Assembly: GCA_002786915.1 (NCBI GenBank)
Contig: PCUV01000067.1
Location: 1 to 64,000, forward strand
DNA from: Comamonadaceae bacterium CG12_big_fil_rev_8_21_14_0_65_59_15
GTDB taxonomy: Bacteria > Pseudomonadota > Gammaproteobacteria > Burkholderiales > Burkholderiaceae_C
Length of the DNA: 64,000 nucleotides
Direction of reading: 5' to 3'
Shown: positions 12,165-21,338 of the stretch, one piece after another
Position numbering within the stretch: the stretch's first letter is position 1
How the letters are laid out: every line of letters starts with the position of its first letter
Translations under genes and position numbers: made by a program
Notes under the pieces: generated by a model
Databases searched by the model: none
Told to the model about the DNA's origin: nothing
The model's input: only the letters and a program-made list of their open reading frames with translations

Positions 12165-13732
12165 ACCCGGTCAACGTCGTGCCACTCGAAGATTTGCCCA
12201 ACCGTCTGAGCGAGGTGCCGCGGCGCTGGGCGCAGGCGTCACCGCTGGCCCCGGCGATCAAAGCGCCGGGCGTTGACTGGAACTACCAGCAACTGGCAGC
12301 CGCCATCGACGAGGTCAAGCGTTTGCTGACGCAGTTGCAGGTGCGCCCCGGTGACCGTGTCATGGTGGTCGGTGAGAACTGTGCGGCCCAGGTGGCGCTG
12401 CTGTTTGCCCTGGCGGAACTCGACGCCTGGGCGGTGAATGTCAACGCACGTTTGTCGGGTAGCGAAATTCAAAACATCCGCGACCATTGCGCCGCCAGAC
12501 GCGTGCTTTTCACCACTGCGGTGTCACCCGAGGCCACCGCGCACGCGCTGCGCTTTGACGCCCAGGAACATTGCCTGCCCCTGGTGGGCACTCTGATGGC
12601 CAGTCCGCTCAACGTCAGTTGCACGGTTGAGCCCGTGGCAGCCCTGGGCAGTGAACAGGTCGCTGCGCTGATCTATACCACCGGTACCACCGGTCATCCC
12701 AAGGGCGTCATGTTGACGCACCGTAATCTGTTATTCATTGCCGCCGTGTCCGGGCAACTGCGCGGGGTCAAGCCAGATGACCTGGTGTATGGGGTGTTGC
12801 CGATGTCGCATGTGTACGGCCTGGCGTCGGTCATGCTGGGTACTTTTTGTGCCGGTGCCTGTCTGCTCATCGAAGCCAGATATTCGCCGCAAGCCATGAT
12901 CAGCGCCATCCGAGACCAGGGACTCACGATGATGCAAGGTGTGCCTGCCATGTACGCCCGGCTGCTTGAATACGACCGGCAAGGCTTCACGCCGACTGGT
13001 TCCGCCCTGCGCTTCATTTATGCCGGTGGTTCACCGCTGGATCAAACCCTGAAGGAAAAGGTAGAAGCCCTGTTTGGCCAACCGCTGCACAACGGCTACG
13101 GTATGACCGAAACGTCGCCCACCATCAGCCAGACCCGACCCGAACAACCGCGCCACGACACCTCGGTGGGCATCCCCATTCCCGGCATTGAGGTACGGCT
13201 GGTTGATGCCAATGGGGTCGATGTGGCGCAGGGTGAGCCCGGCGAATTATGGGTGCGTGGGCCGAATGTGATGAAAGGCTACTACCGCGAACCCGAACTG
13301 ACAGCACAGACGATGCGCGCCGGTGACTGGCTCAACACCGGCGACGTGGCGCGCCAGGCACCCGACGGCGCGCTGTTCATTGTGGGTCGTACCAAAGAGC
13401 TGATCATTCGCTCGGGCTTCAACGTCTATCCGGTAGAGGTCGAAGCCGCCATCAACGCCCATGCCGCCGTCACCCAGTCGGCCGTTGTCGGCACCAAGGT
13501 GGCCGACGGCAATGAAGAGGTGATCGCTTTTGTTGAATTGGCGCCCGACCAGCCACTCGACGAGTCCAGCTTACGCAGTTTTCTGGCGCAACGGCTTTCG
13601 CCCTACAAGCTGCCCAGCCAGATTGTTTTCATGCCCACCTTGCCGGCCGCGGCGACCGGCAAGATTTTGAAAGGCCAGTTGCAACAACTGGCGCAGCGCA
13701 TGAGTGCAGATTTCTTAACCCCGGGGCAGTGA
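12161..13732 (+). CDS. AMP-dependent acyl/aryl-CoA ligase
   Basis: A 523-residue ANL-superfamily enzyme that activates a carboxylic acid to its CoA thioester via the acyl-adenylate. It carries the P-loop YTTGTTGHPKGVMLTH, the GYGMTETSP motif, the hinge TGDVARQAPDG and the C-terminal catalytic lysine in ATGKILKGQL. It resembles long-chain-fatty-acid or 4-coumarate CoA ligases. With the neighbouring dehydrogenase, transporter and FadJ-like enzyme it probably activates the acid imported by the ABC system. Start ATG 12161 overlaps the previous stop. Confidence 0.9.
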   Translation: MNPVNVVPLEDLPNRLSEVPRRWAQASPLAPAIKAPGVDWNYQQLAAAIDEVKRLLTQLQVRPGDRVMVVGENCAAQVALLFALAELDAWAVNVNARLSGSEIQNIRDHCAARRVLFTTAVSPEATAHALRFDAQEHCLPLVGTLMASPLNVSCTVEPVAALGSEQVAALIYTTGTTGHPKGVMLTHRNLLFIAAVSGQLRGVKPDDLVYGVLPMSHVYGLASVMLGTFCAGACLLIEARYSPQAMISAIRDQGLTMMQGVPAMYARLLEYDRQGFTPTGSALRFIYAGGSPLDQTLKEKVEALFGQPLHNGYGMTETSPTISQTRPEQPRHDTSVGIPIPGIEVRLVDANGVDVAQGEPGELWVRGPNVMKGYYREPELTAQTMRAGDWLNTGDVARQAPDGALFIVGRTKELIIRSGFNVYPVEVEAAINAHAAVTQSAVVGTKVADGNEEVIAFVELAPDQPLDESSLRSFLAQRLSPYKLPSQIVFMPTLPAAATGKILKGQLQQLAQRMSADFLTPGQ

Positions 13733-13763
13733 AACGCCTCACAAAAAAATGGAGACAGAGACG

Positions 13764-14933
13764 ATGAAAGCTTTTTATCAAAAACTCGGTTTAACGGCTG
13801 TGACAGCGCTCGCCCTGAGCGCCCAGTCGGCCATGGCGGCAGAGTTTCTGGTCGGTGCCGAAATTCCGCTCACCGGCAACCTGGCGCGTGTCGGCTCGGG
13901 TATGAATGAGGGCATTTCGGTGGCGGTTGAGGTGTTCAATAAAACCAACGCCAAACACAAGATCAAGATCATCACCGCCGACGACGAATCGGCACCGGCC
14001 AAAGCCATTGCCGCGGTCGAGAAGCTGGCTGGCCAGGGCGTGGTGGCGATCACTGGCGGTTATGGCTCCAACAATATCGCGCCGGCCTCGGATGCGGCCA
14101 ACAAGCTCGGCCTGCCCTACATCACGTCGGGTGGCGTGGATGACGCCCTGACCAAACGCGGCTACAAGACCTTCTTTCGCATCAATAACACCCAGGGTTA
14201 TCAAAAGGCCGTGGTCGGATTGCTGGGCGACATGAAGGTCAAATCGGTATCCATCATTTACCTGACCAAGCAAGCCACCGGCGATCTGGCCAAAGACGTG
14301 CAAAAAGAGCTGGAAGGCAAAGGCCTGAAAGTGGGCACGCACGCCTTTGACCCAGCCATCACCGACTTCAAACCGATCATCAACAAGGTCAAGTTGCAGG
14401 ACAAGTCTGAAGTGATCCTGATGGTCGGCTATGAAAACGATTACGTTGGCATCTTGCGTGCCGCCAAAGTGCTCAAACCCGACGTGAAGGCGATGGTCGG
14501 TGTCTGGTCACTGGCCACGCCCAAAATGGCGGCTGAGTTTCCGGACTTGATGCCGTCGGTCTATGGCACTGCGTTGCTGCCGTTCCCGGCCGAGTTCAAA
14601 ACGGCTGACGGCAAACTGTTTGCCGACACCTACAAAAAACTGTACAACAAGGAACCCGACTACCTGGGGCAATTTGGCTACGTGCAGTCGATGCTGTTGT
14701 TTGAAGCCATTGCCCGCGCCGCCGACAAGGCAACGCTCAGCAAAGGTGGCATTGCGCAGGAACTGAGCAAAACCAGCCGCGACACGCTGATCGGACACGT
14801 GGTCTTTAACGAGCAGGGCGACAACCCCAACTTTGTGCACCGCATGGGCCAACATCAGGCCGGCAAGATCAACATCGTCTGGCCTGCCGACGCGGCCACG
14901 GGCAAGATCAACTTCCCTGGTGTTCCCTGGTAA
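13764..14933 (+). CDS. Branched-chain-type ABC transporter substrate-binding protein
   Basis: Periplasmic binding protein of the LivK/Leu-Ile-Val type (389 residues) with a signal peptide ending SAQSAMA-AE. It is the first of five contiguous transport genes. In this family ligands include branched amino acids, aromatic acids and dicarboxylates; placement behind acyl-CoA catabolic genes suggests an organic acid rather than an amino acid. GGAG lies 9 bases before ATG 13764. Confidence 0.9.
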   Translation: MKAFYQKLGLTAVTALALSAQSAMAAEFLVGAEIPLTGNLARVGSGMNEGISVAVEVFNKTNAKHKIKIITADDESAPAKAIAAVEKLAGQGVVAITGGYGSNNIAPASDAANKLGLPYITSGGVDDALTKRGYKTFFRINNTQGYQKAVVGLLGDMKVKSVSIIYLTKQATGDLAKDVQKELEGKGLKVGTHAFDPAITDFKPIINKVKLQDKSEVILMVGYENDYVGILRAAKVLKPDVKAMVGVWSLATPKMAAEFPDLMPSVYGTALLPFPAEFKTADGKLFADTYKKLYNKEPDYLGQFGYVQSMLLFEAIARAADKATLSKGGIAQELSKTSRDTLIGHVVFNEQGDNPNFVHRMGQHQAGKINIVWPADAATGKINFPGVPW

Positions 14934-14948
14934 ACCGGCGCGGCATTC

Positions 14949-15821
14949 ATGCTTGAACTGATTGCCCAGGCGCTCTACTCCGGCGTGCTCCAGGGCGGCT
15001 CTTATGCGCTGATTGCGCTCGGGCTGGCGCTGGTGTTTGGCACCATGAGCGTGATCAACCTCGCGCATGGTGAGCTGGTGCTGCTGGCCGCCTACATTGC
15101 CTACACGGTGGAGTCGCGCCTGGGCGTCAATCCGGTGCTGGCCATTCCACTGGCCATGGGGGTGGTGTGCCTGTCGGCCATGCTGGTGTATGCGCTGATC
15201 AGTCTGATCCGCAACGACCGCGAGATCAATACCCTGATCCTGACCTACGGCATCGGCATCATCCTGACCAATGGCGTGCTGCTGCTCTGGGGCGCCGACA
15301 TCCACACCACCAGTTCCGCCTGGTTGCAAGACGCTGTGGTGGTGGGGCCGCTGTACAGCATGCACAGCGAGCTGCTCTTTTTTGTCGTCAGCGTGGTGCT
15401 GATGGCCGGCTTGTGGTGGTGGTTGTCGCGCAGTTGGTACGGCCGCGCCGTGCGCGCCGTCTCAAGCAACCGCGACGCCGCCAAACTGATGGGCATCAAC
15501 CCGCGCCTGACAGAAATCATCTCGTTTGCCGTGGCTGGTCTGCTGGCCGCCTTTGCCGGCGTGGCGTTGTACAGCTACGGCGTGATCCAGCCCTCTTACG
15601 GGCACGTGCTGACGGTCAAGGCCTTCATCATCACGGTGCTGGCTGGCATTGGCTCCATTCCCGGCGTCTTGGTGGGTGCCCTGTTGCTGGGCATCACCGA
15701 ATCGCTGACCGTCACGCTGGCCAGTTCGGCGTTGCAAGAGCTGGCGGGGATGACGCTGTTTTTACTGGTGTTGTTTGTCATGCCCAATGGTTTGTTTGGC
15801 GCCGCCCGGAGGCGTGGATGA
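14949..15821 (+). CDS. Branched-chain-type ABC transporter permease, LivH-like
   Basis: A 290-residue inner-membrane protein with about eight hydrophobic helices and the family N-terminus QALYSGVLQGGSYALIALGLALVFG. It contains the cytoplasmic loop SSNRDAAKLMGIN that contacts the ATPase. Its stop overlaps the LivM-like start by 4 bp. Confidence 0.92.
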   Translation: MLELIAQALYSGVLQGGSYALIALGLALVFGTMSVINLAHGELVLLAAYIAYTVESRLGVNPVLAIPLAMGVVCLSAMLVYALISLIRNDREINTLILTYGIGIILTNGVLLLWGADIHTTSSAWLQDAVVVGPLYSMHSELLFFVVSVVLMAGLWWWLSRSWYGRAVRAVSSNRDAAKLMGINPRLTEIISFAVAGLLAAFAGVALYSYGVIQPSYGHVLTVKAFIITVLAGIGSIPGVLVGALLLGITESLTVTLASSALQELAGMTLFLLVLFVMPNGLFGAARRRG

Positions 15822-16774
15822 AATCAAGCCGTTTAACACTGGTTGGGTTGCTGCTGGCCTACGGCGTCATCCCGCTTACGTTGGGGCAGAACAATTACGT
15901 GATGAGCCTGATCATTGCTTCGCTGGTGATTGGTGGTGTTGCGCTGGCCTGGGCGCTGCTGGGCAACATGGGCGGCATGGTGAGTTTTGGTCATTCAGCT
16001 TTTTTTGGCGTGGGTGCCTACGTTTCAGCGATTCTGGCCATGAAAGCGGGTGTGCCGGTGGCGCTGGCGATGGTGCTGGGCGGTGTCGGGGCTTTTGCCG
16101 CGTCGCTGGTGATGTTGCCGGTGTTGCGTTTGCGTGGCCCGTACTTTGCCTTGGCGATTCTGGCTTACGCCCACATTTTCAAGATTGTGGCGACCGAATG
16201 GGAGTCGGTCACGGGCGGCGCCGGTGGCCTGGCCAGTGTGCCGCGTTTCCCTGTGCTTTTTGGGTTTGACCTGGGCAGCAAACTGGGCAGCTATCTGATC
16301 ATTTTGAGCGTGGTGCTGATCTTTGTCGTGGCTTACAAGTGGATCCGCTCGAGCTATTACGGCCTGGCGCTGCGCGCCATGCACGACAGCGAAGATGCGA
16401 CCCGCGTGGTGGGTGTGAACAGCACCCTGCTTAAGGCACTGATGCTGTTTGTGTCGGCGTTCATGACCGGCGTGGTGGGCGCGTTCAACGTGCACTACAT
16501 CAATTTTCTGGAGCCCGATTACGCCTTCAACGGCCTGTGGGTCACGCTGCCGATTGTGGCGGCCATTTTTGGCGGTTACCGCACCATTCTGGGCCCGTTG
16601 ATCGGCGCGGTGACGGTCTATCTGGTGGATCAACTGATCTTCAAGAACCTCATTCCGAACGGCCATCAACTCATTTTGGGCGCGCTGCTGGTAGCCATGA
16701 TCATTCTCAGCCCGGGTGGCCTGCTGCCGCTGCTGCGCCAGCGCAAGAGGAGTCAGCATCATGCTGCGTCTTGA
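15818..16774 (+). CDS. Branched-chain-type ABC transporter permease, LivM-like
   Basis: Second permease (318 residues) with about nine hydrophobic segments, the characteristic NMGGMVSFGHSAFFGVGAY motif and the ATPase-contact loop AMHDSEDATRVVGVN. The ATG at 15818 overlaps the LivH-like stop (ATGA), and an AGGCG-type ribosome site lies just upstream. It overlaps the LivG-like gene by 14 bp. Confidence 0.92.
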   Translation: MKSSRLTLVGLLLAYGVIPLTLGQNNYVMSLIIASLVIGGVALAWALLGNMGGMVSFGHSAFFGVGAYVSAILAMKAGVPVALAMVLGGVGAFAASLVMLPVLRLRGPYFALAILAYAHIFKIVATEWESVTGGAGGLASVPRFPVLFGFDLGSKLGSYLIILSVVLIFVVAYKWIRSSYYGLALRAMHDSEDATRVVGVNSTLLKALMLFVSAFMTGVVGAFNVHYINFLEPDYAFNGLWVTLPIVAAIFGGYRTILGPLIGAVTVYLVDQLIFKNLIPNGHQLILGALLVAMIILSPGGLLPLLRQRKRSQHHAAS

Positions 16775-17474
16775 CAACTTGTCAGTCCGGTTTGGCGGTC
16801 TGATGGCCGTCAATAGCGTCAGTTTTTCAATTGGCGCGGCGCAGGTGGTGGGGCTGGTCGGGCCCAACGGTGCAGGCAAGACCACGCTGTTCAACGCCAT
16901 CTCGGGGTTGGTGCGGCCCACCAGTGGGCGCATCCTGTTCGACGGCACCGACGTGCTGCGCGCGCCCCTGCATCAACGCGCCAGGATCGGTATCGGGCGC
17001 ACGTTCCAGATACCGCAGCCGATGCATGAGCTCACCGTGCGCGAGAACTTGCTGGTGGCGCAGCGCTTTGGTGTCGGCGCGGTTGACTCGCGCAAGATCG
17101 ACGAGATTCTCGCGTTTACCAAGCTCGCAGAGCGCGCTGAAAAGAACGCCGCCAAAGAGCTGGCGCTGACCGAACTCAAAGCGCTTGAAGTGGCCAAAGC
17201 GCTGGCCACCGAGCCCAAACTGCTGCTGCTCGACGAAGTGCTGGCCGGTCTCGAGACGCACGGCAAACGGCGTTTCATGGCCATGCTCAAGGACCTGCAC
17301 GAGCGCTACCAGGTGGGCATTCTGATCATCGAACACGACATTGAAACCATTACCCAGCTGTGCCAGCGCGTGGTGGTTCTGAATTTTGGTGAACTGATCG
17401 CCGACGGCGCGCCCGATGCGGTGTTCCGCGACCCTGAAGTGATCAAGAGTTATACAGGTGCCGGCCATGCTTGA
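16761..17474 (+). CDS. Branched-chain-type ABC transporter ATPase, LivG-like
   Basis: A 237-residue nucleotide-binding protein with Walker A GPNGAGKTT and Walker B LLLLDEVLAGL. The C-loop is unusual: where most ABC proteins have LSGGQ, this one reads LTELKALEVAKAL, a variant I associate with a subgroup of LivG proteins. Start ATG 16761 gives the normal N-terminus MLRLDNLSVRFGG. Confidence 0.9.
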   Translation: MLRLDNLSVRFGGLMAVNSVSFSIGAAQVVGLVGPNGAGKTTLFNAISGLVRPTSGRILFDGTDVLRAPLHQRARIGIGRTFQIPQPMHELTVRENLLVAQRFGVGAVDSRKIDEILAFTKLAERAEKNAAKELALTELKALEVAKALATEPKLLLLDEVLAGLETHGKRRFMAMLKDLHERYQVGILIIEHDIETITQLCQRVVVLNFGELIADGAPDAVFRDPEVIKSYTGAGHA

Positions 17475-18168
17475 CATCAATAACATTCGCACCGGCTACG
17501 GTGCCATCAACGTCCTGTGGGACGTTTCCATCAGCGCCAGGGCGGGCCAGCTCACCACCATCATCGGCCCCAACGGCGCTGGCAAGACCACGCTGCTGCG
17601 CGCCATCATGGGGCTGCTGCCGCTGAGCCAGGGCGAGATCGTCTATGAAAAGAAGGTGATCGACGGCACTGCCACCTGGAACATGGCCGATCTGGGTGTC
17701 GTCATGATCCCTGAGGGGCGCATGATCTTTCGCGACATGACGATCGAAGAAAACCTGATGATGGGCGCCTTCCCCAAGCAGCACCGGGCGCACGCACAGC
17801 GCAACTGCGAGCGCGCCTACGCCATGTTTCCAGCGTTGCACAAACGCCGTCACTTGCTGGCTGGAACCCTGTCGGGCGGTGAGGGGCAAATGCTGGCCAT
17901 GGCACGCGGCTTGATGTCCGACCCCCGGCTGTTGATCATCGACGAGCCCTCGCTCGGGCTGGCACCGGTGGTCGTGAACGAGTTGTTTGAAACGCTCAAG
18001 CAGCTCAAAGCCGAGGGTCGCAGCATCATCCTGGTGGAGCAAAACACCCAGATGGCGTTGGCGCTGGCCGATCAGGTTTATCTGATGCAAAGCGGCAAGG
18101 TGGTGTTTTCCAAACCGGCGGGTGAAGTCAGTTTGTCGCAGTTGCAAGATTTGTATTTTGGTCGCTGA
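17467..18168 (+). CDS. Branched-chain-type ABC transporter ATPase, LivF-like
   Basis: Second nucleotide-binding protein (233 residues) with Walker A GPNGAGKTT, signature LSGGEGQMLAMARGL and Walker B LLIIDEPSLGLAP. It overlaps LivG by 8 bp and completes a five-gene importer. The stop is followed after about 40 bp by a long perfect inverted repeat (18210-18265). Confidence 0.92.
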   Translation: MLDINNIRTGYGAINVLWDVSISARAGQLTTIIGPNGAGKTTLLRAIMGLLPLSQGEIVYEKKVIDGTATWNMADLGVVMIPEGRMIFRDMTIEENLMMGAFPKQHRAHAQRNCERAYAMFPALHKRRHLLAGTLSGGEGQMLAMARGLMSDPRLLIIDEPSLGLAPVVVNELFETLKQLKAEGRSIILVEQNTQMALALADQVYLMQSGKVVFSKPAGEVSLSQLQDLYFGR

Positions 18169-18209
18169 GGCCTAACGTGAAATATCAGCGGTGTGATCAG
18201 GTAGCGCTA

Positions 18210-18265
18210 GCTCAATGGGGGTCAGATCCGGCCGCGCAGCGGAACGGCTCTGACCCCCATTGAGC
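18210..18265. repeat. REP-like stem-loop, 17-bp perfect arms
   Basis: GCTCAATGGGGGTCAGA at 18210-18226 is perfectly complementary to TCTGACCCCCATTGAGC at 18249-18265, with a 22-base loop that contains CGCGCAGCG. The GGGTCAGA/TCTGACCC core is shared with 42165-42198. Such units are typical of REP elements moved by IS200-like REP transposases; no such transposase lies in the window. It could also act as a terminator or mRNA stabiliser between livF and the FadJ-like gene. Confidence 0.7.
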
Positions 18266-18305
18266 GGTTATGGTTGGTCCAACCTAAGTATTGCCAGGAA
18301 TTGCC

Positions 18306-20363
18306 ATGTTTGAACTACAAGACTCCATCGCCATCATCAAGCTGAACCGACCTCCTGTCAACAGCCTGGGCGCGGCGCTGCGCCAGCAGATCGCCAGCGA
18401 CCTTGAACAAGCTCAGGCCCATAAGGGGGTGCGCGCCGTTGTGCTGATCGGCTCCGACAAAGCCTTTTCGGCCGGTGCTGATGTGAGCGAATTCGGCACC
18501 CCCTTGCAGCGCCAGGAACCGATCCTGCCCACGCTGCTGGCGCGCATCCAGGACAGCAGCAAACCTGTGGTCGCGGCGATCAGCGGCGTGGCGCTGGGTG
18601 GCGGGCTGGAGCTGGCCATGGCCTGTCACGGCCGCGTGGCGTTGGAATCGGCCAAACTGGGCCTGCCCGAAATCACCCTGGGCCTGATCCCCGGCGCCAG
18701 CGGCACCCAGGCGCTGCCGCGTTTGGCGGGTCTGAGCGTTGCCTACACGCTGATGCAAAGCGGTGTACCGCAAAGCGCCCGACAACTGGCTGAATCGGGT
18801 TTGCTCGACCAGGTGGTTGCCACCGATCTGCTGCAAGCGGCCCAAGCGCACGCAACGGAGCTGGCCAACAGCAACACGCCGCTGCCGCGTGTGCGTGAGC
18901 GCCAGCTCGATGCAGCTGCCGTGCAAGCGTTTGTCAACGAGCAGCGCAGCAAGCTCTCACCCCGGCAAAAGCTACAGCCAGCCTATACCGCCCTGCTGGA
19001 TGCGCTGCTGGCCGCCAGCGGCGACTGGGCCAGCGGCCTGGCGCGCGAGCGCGCGCTTTTTCTGAAATTGCAGTCGGGCCTGCCAGCCCAGGCCCTGCGC
19101 TACCAGTTTTTTGCCGAACGCCAAGCCAGCAAACTGCCCGCCAGCTTGCAAGCCGAGCCGCGCCCGGTACACACCGTGGCCGTCATTGGTGCCGGCACCA
19201 TGGGCGCGGGTATTGCCATTTGCGCGCTTGATGCGGGCCTGTCGGTGCTGCTGCTGGAGCAAGACGACGCAGCGCTGCAGCGTGGCCAGCAACGTGTGAA
19301 CGACCATTATCAAAGCCGCGTGACCGCTGGCAAGATGAAAGCCGCTGTCGCCGCTGCGGCCCAGGCACGCCTGACCCCGACCACCGACTGGGCGCAGCTC
19401 AAGCGTGCCGACCTGGTGATCGAGGCCGTGTTTGAAGACATCGGTGTCAAGCAAGCGGTGTTCCAGCAGATCGACACGCACGCCCGCGCCGGTGCCGTGC
19501 TGGCGACCAACACCTCGTACCTGGACGTGGATGCCATTGCCGGTGTGACCCAGCGCCCGCAAGACGTGTTGGGCCTGCATTTCTTCAGCCCGGCCAATGT
19601 GATGAAGCTGCTGGAAGTGGTGTGTGGTGCAAAAACTTCTGCCGACGTGCTGGCCACCGGCATGGCGCTGGGCAAGACATTAAAGAAGCTGCCGGTGCTC
19701 AGCGGCAACGCCTTCGGCTTTATTGGCAACCGCATCTACAACGCCTACCGCCAACAATGCGAGTTCATGCTCGAAGACGGCGCCTGGCCCGAAGACGTGG
19801 ACAACGCCTTGCAAGGCTTTGGTTTTGCCATGGGCCCATTTGCCGTGGCCGACCTGTCGGGTCTGGACATCGCCTGGCGCATGCGCAAGGCGCAAGCCGC
19901 CACGCGCGACCCGCGCGAGCGCTACGTGGCCATCCTGGACCACCTGTGCGAAGCGGGGCGCCTGGGGCGCAAGACCGATGCCGGTTATTACACCTACAAA
20001 GACGGCAGGCAGGTCAAAACCACCGATGCGCTGGTGCGCCAGACCATCGAACAAGCCTCTGCGCAGCGCGGCATCACCCGGCGCAGTTTGGTGCCTGAAG
20101 AAATCCAGCGTCGTGCCCTGCTCGCCATGGTCAACGAAGCGGCCCTGCTGTTGAGCGAAGGCATTGCCAGCCGCGCCAGCGACATCGACGTGGTGCTGGT
20201 GCAAGGCTATGGTTTCCCGCGCTGGCAAGGCGGCCCGGTGTTCTGGGCGCGCCAGCAAGACCGCACCGTACTGGAACATGACCTGCAATCCCTGGCAGCC
20301 GAAGCCGGGTATGGCTACGTGCGGGCCGATCTATCCACCTTGCTGAAGGTTGACGAAAGTTGA
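18306..20363 (+). CDS. Bifunctional enoyl-CoA hydratase / 3-hydroxyacyl-CoA dehydrogenase (FadJ/FadB type)
   Basis: A 685-residue fusion carrying two beta-oxidation steps. The N-terminal crotonase domain (about 1-190) has the oxyanion segments FSAGADVSEF and ALGGGLELAMACHGR and a glutamate in GLPEITLGLIPGASG. The NAD-binding domain begins near residue 290 (VAVIGAGTMGAGIA) and two C-terminal 3HCDH domains follow (GNAFGFIGNRIYNAY). AGGAA precedes ATG 18306. With the upstream ligase and dehydrogenase this gives an almost complete beta-oxidation cycle; no thiolase is present nearby. Confidence 0.92.
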   Translation: MFELQDSIAIIKLNRPPVNSLGAALRQQIASDLEQAQAHKGVRAVVLIGSDKAFSAGADVSEFGTPLQRQEPILPTLLARIQDSSKPVVAAISGVALGGGLELAMACHGRVALESAKLGLPEITLGLIPGASGTQALPRLAGLSVAYTLMQSGVPQSARQLAESGLLDQVVATDLLQAAQAHATELANSNTPLPRVRERQLDAAAVQAFVNEQRSKLSPRQKLQPAYTALLDALLAASGDWASGLARERALFLKLQSGLPAQALRYQFFAERQASKLPASLQAEPRPVHTVAVIGAGTMGAGIAICALDAGLSVLLLEQDDAALQRGQQRVNDHYQSRVTAGKMKAAVAAAAQARLTPTTDWAQLKRADLVIEAVFEDIGVKQAVFQQIDTHARAGAVLATNTSYLDVDAIAGVTQRPQDVLGLHFFSPANVMKLLEVVCGAKTSADVLATGMALGKTLKKLPVLSGNAFGFIGNRIYNAYRQQCEFMLEDGAWPEDVDNALQGFGFAMGPFAVADLSGLDIAWRMRKAQAATRDPRERYVAILDHLCEAGRLGRKTDAGYYTYKDGRQVKTTDALVRQTIEQASAQRGITRRSLVPEEIQRRALLAMVNEAALLLSEGIASRASDIDVVLVQGYGFPRWQGGPVFWARQQDRTVLEHDLQSLAAEAGYGYVRADLSTLLKVDES

Positions 20364-20405
20364 CCCGACTTATTTGGTGTTGCTATCCGCCCCCCTTGTT
20401 GGCCG

Positions 20406-21080
20406 CTACAGCGGGGCCGTGACCAACGCTCGCAGCGCCGCGCTGTTGACGATGGTGATTTGCTCGCGCCCCAGTGCCACCCAGCCCTCGCGCTCAAAGC
20501 GGCGCAGCAGGCGCGTGATGATCTCGCGCACCGTGCCCAATTCATCGGCCAGCGCCTGGTGCGTCAGGCGCAATTGCTGGCCACGCCCCAACAGCGCTGC
20601 AGCCAGGCGACGGTCGAGCCTTTGAAACGCCACTGCGTCCACCAGCGCCGTCAGGTCGGCCATGCGCTCGGCAAACAGGCCGAGCACGTCGTTGCGAAAA
20701 TCAGGCGTGTCGATCCAGTGTTTGAACAGGTCGGGCGTAATCAACAAAAACCGCGTGGCGCGGGTGGTGCGTCCCAGCGCTGACAAAGGCTGGGAACGAA
20801 ACAGGCAGGCGCTGGAGACCAGACACAGCTCGCCCGGGCCGACGCGGTACAGCTCCAGCGAACGGCCGTCGTTCGAGTGGCGCGAGACCTTGATTTCGCC
20901 TTCCAGCACCAGCGGAAAGCCCTGGCAGGCCGCGTTTTCGCTGAACAGCACGGTGTCGGCAGGTACCTGCATCGGTGTCAGCGCATGGCCCGATGCCGCC
21001 AGTTCTGCCAGCCCGGGCTGCACCCGGGCCAGCGACGGGTACAGCGCGCAGACCTCTTGTACCAGCTCGGACACAATCAT
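20406..21080 (-). CDS. Crp/Fnr-family transcriptional regulator
   Basis: A 224-residue protein with an N-terminal cyclic-nucleotide-type beta-barrel (about 35-120) and a C-terminal winged helix with the recognition segment LADELGTVREIITRLLRRFE. It lacks the N-terminal cysteine cluster of FNR, so it is not an oxygen sensor of that kind. It lies directly downstream of the CopZ-like gene, 10 bp apart on the same strand. The start is ATG 21080. Confidence 0.85.
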   Translation of the reverse strand: MIVSELVQEVCALYPSLARVQPGLAELAASGHALTPMQVPADTVLFSENAACQGFPLVLEGEIKVSRHSNDGRSLELYRVGPGELCLVSSACLFRSQPLSALGRTTRATRFLLITPDLFKHWIDTPDFRNDVLGLFAERMADLTALVDAVAFQRLDRRLAAALLGRGQQLRLTHQALADELGTVREIITRLLRRFEREGWVALGREQITIVNSAALRALVTAPL

Positions 21081-21090
21081 CCCAGAGGCC

Positions 21091-21288
21091 TCAGGCCGCC
21101 ACGGTGTAGCCTTCGTCGGCAATGGCTTGCTTGAGCGCCTCCGGTGCCAGGCTGGAATTGACCTCGACACGGTTTTGCAGGCGGTCCGCCACTACCTCGG
21201 CGGCGCGGTCGAGCTGGCGAATGGCGCGCACCACGGCTTTTTCGCAGTGCTCGCAGGTCATACCTTGAACGTTGAACGTGTGCTTCAT
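21091..21288 (-). CDS. copZ: Heavy-metal-associated domain protein (copper chaperone CopZ-like)
   Basis: A 65-residue single HMA domain with the metal site GMTCEHC near residue 10. Such proteins carry Cu(I) to a P1B-type ATPase. It is divergent from copA with a 50-bp shared promoter region. ATG 21288 follows GGAGG. The symbol is by family; zinc binding is a less likely alternative. Confidence 0.85.
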   Translation of the reverse strand: MKHTFNVQGMTCEHCEKAVVRAIRQLDRAAEVVADRLQNRVEVNSSLAPEALKQAIADEGYTVAA

Positions 21289-21338
21289 CAAAATCCTCCG
21301 AAAATGGGGTTATCGAAAAACGCGTATTATGAACTCCC

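Noticed and set aside
21289-21338. CueR-type operator between copZ and copA
   Set aside because: I looked for the MerR-family dyad with a 19-bp promoter spacer and did not find one, and no cueR gene is adjacent.
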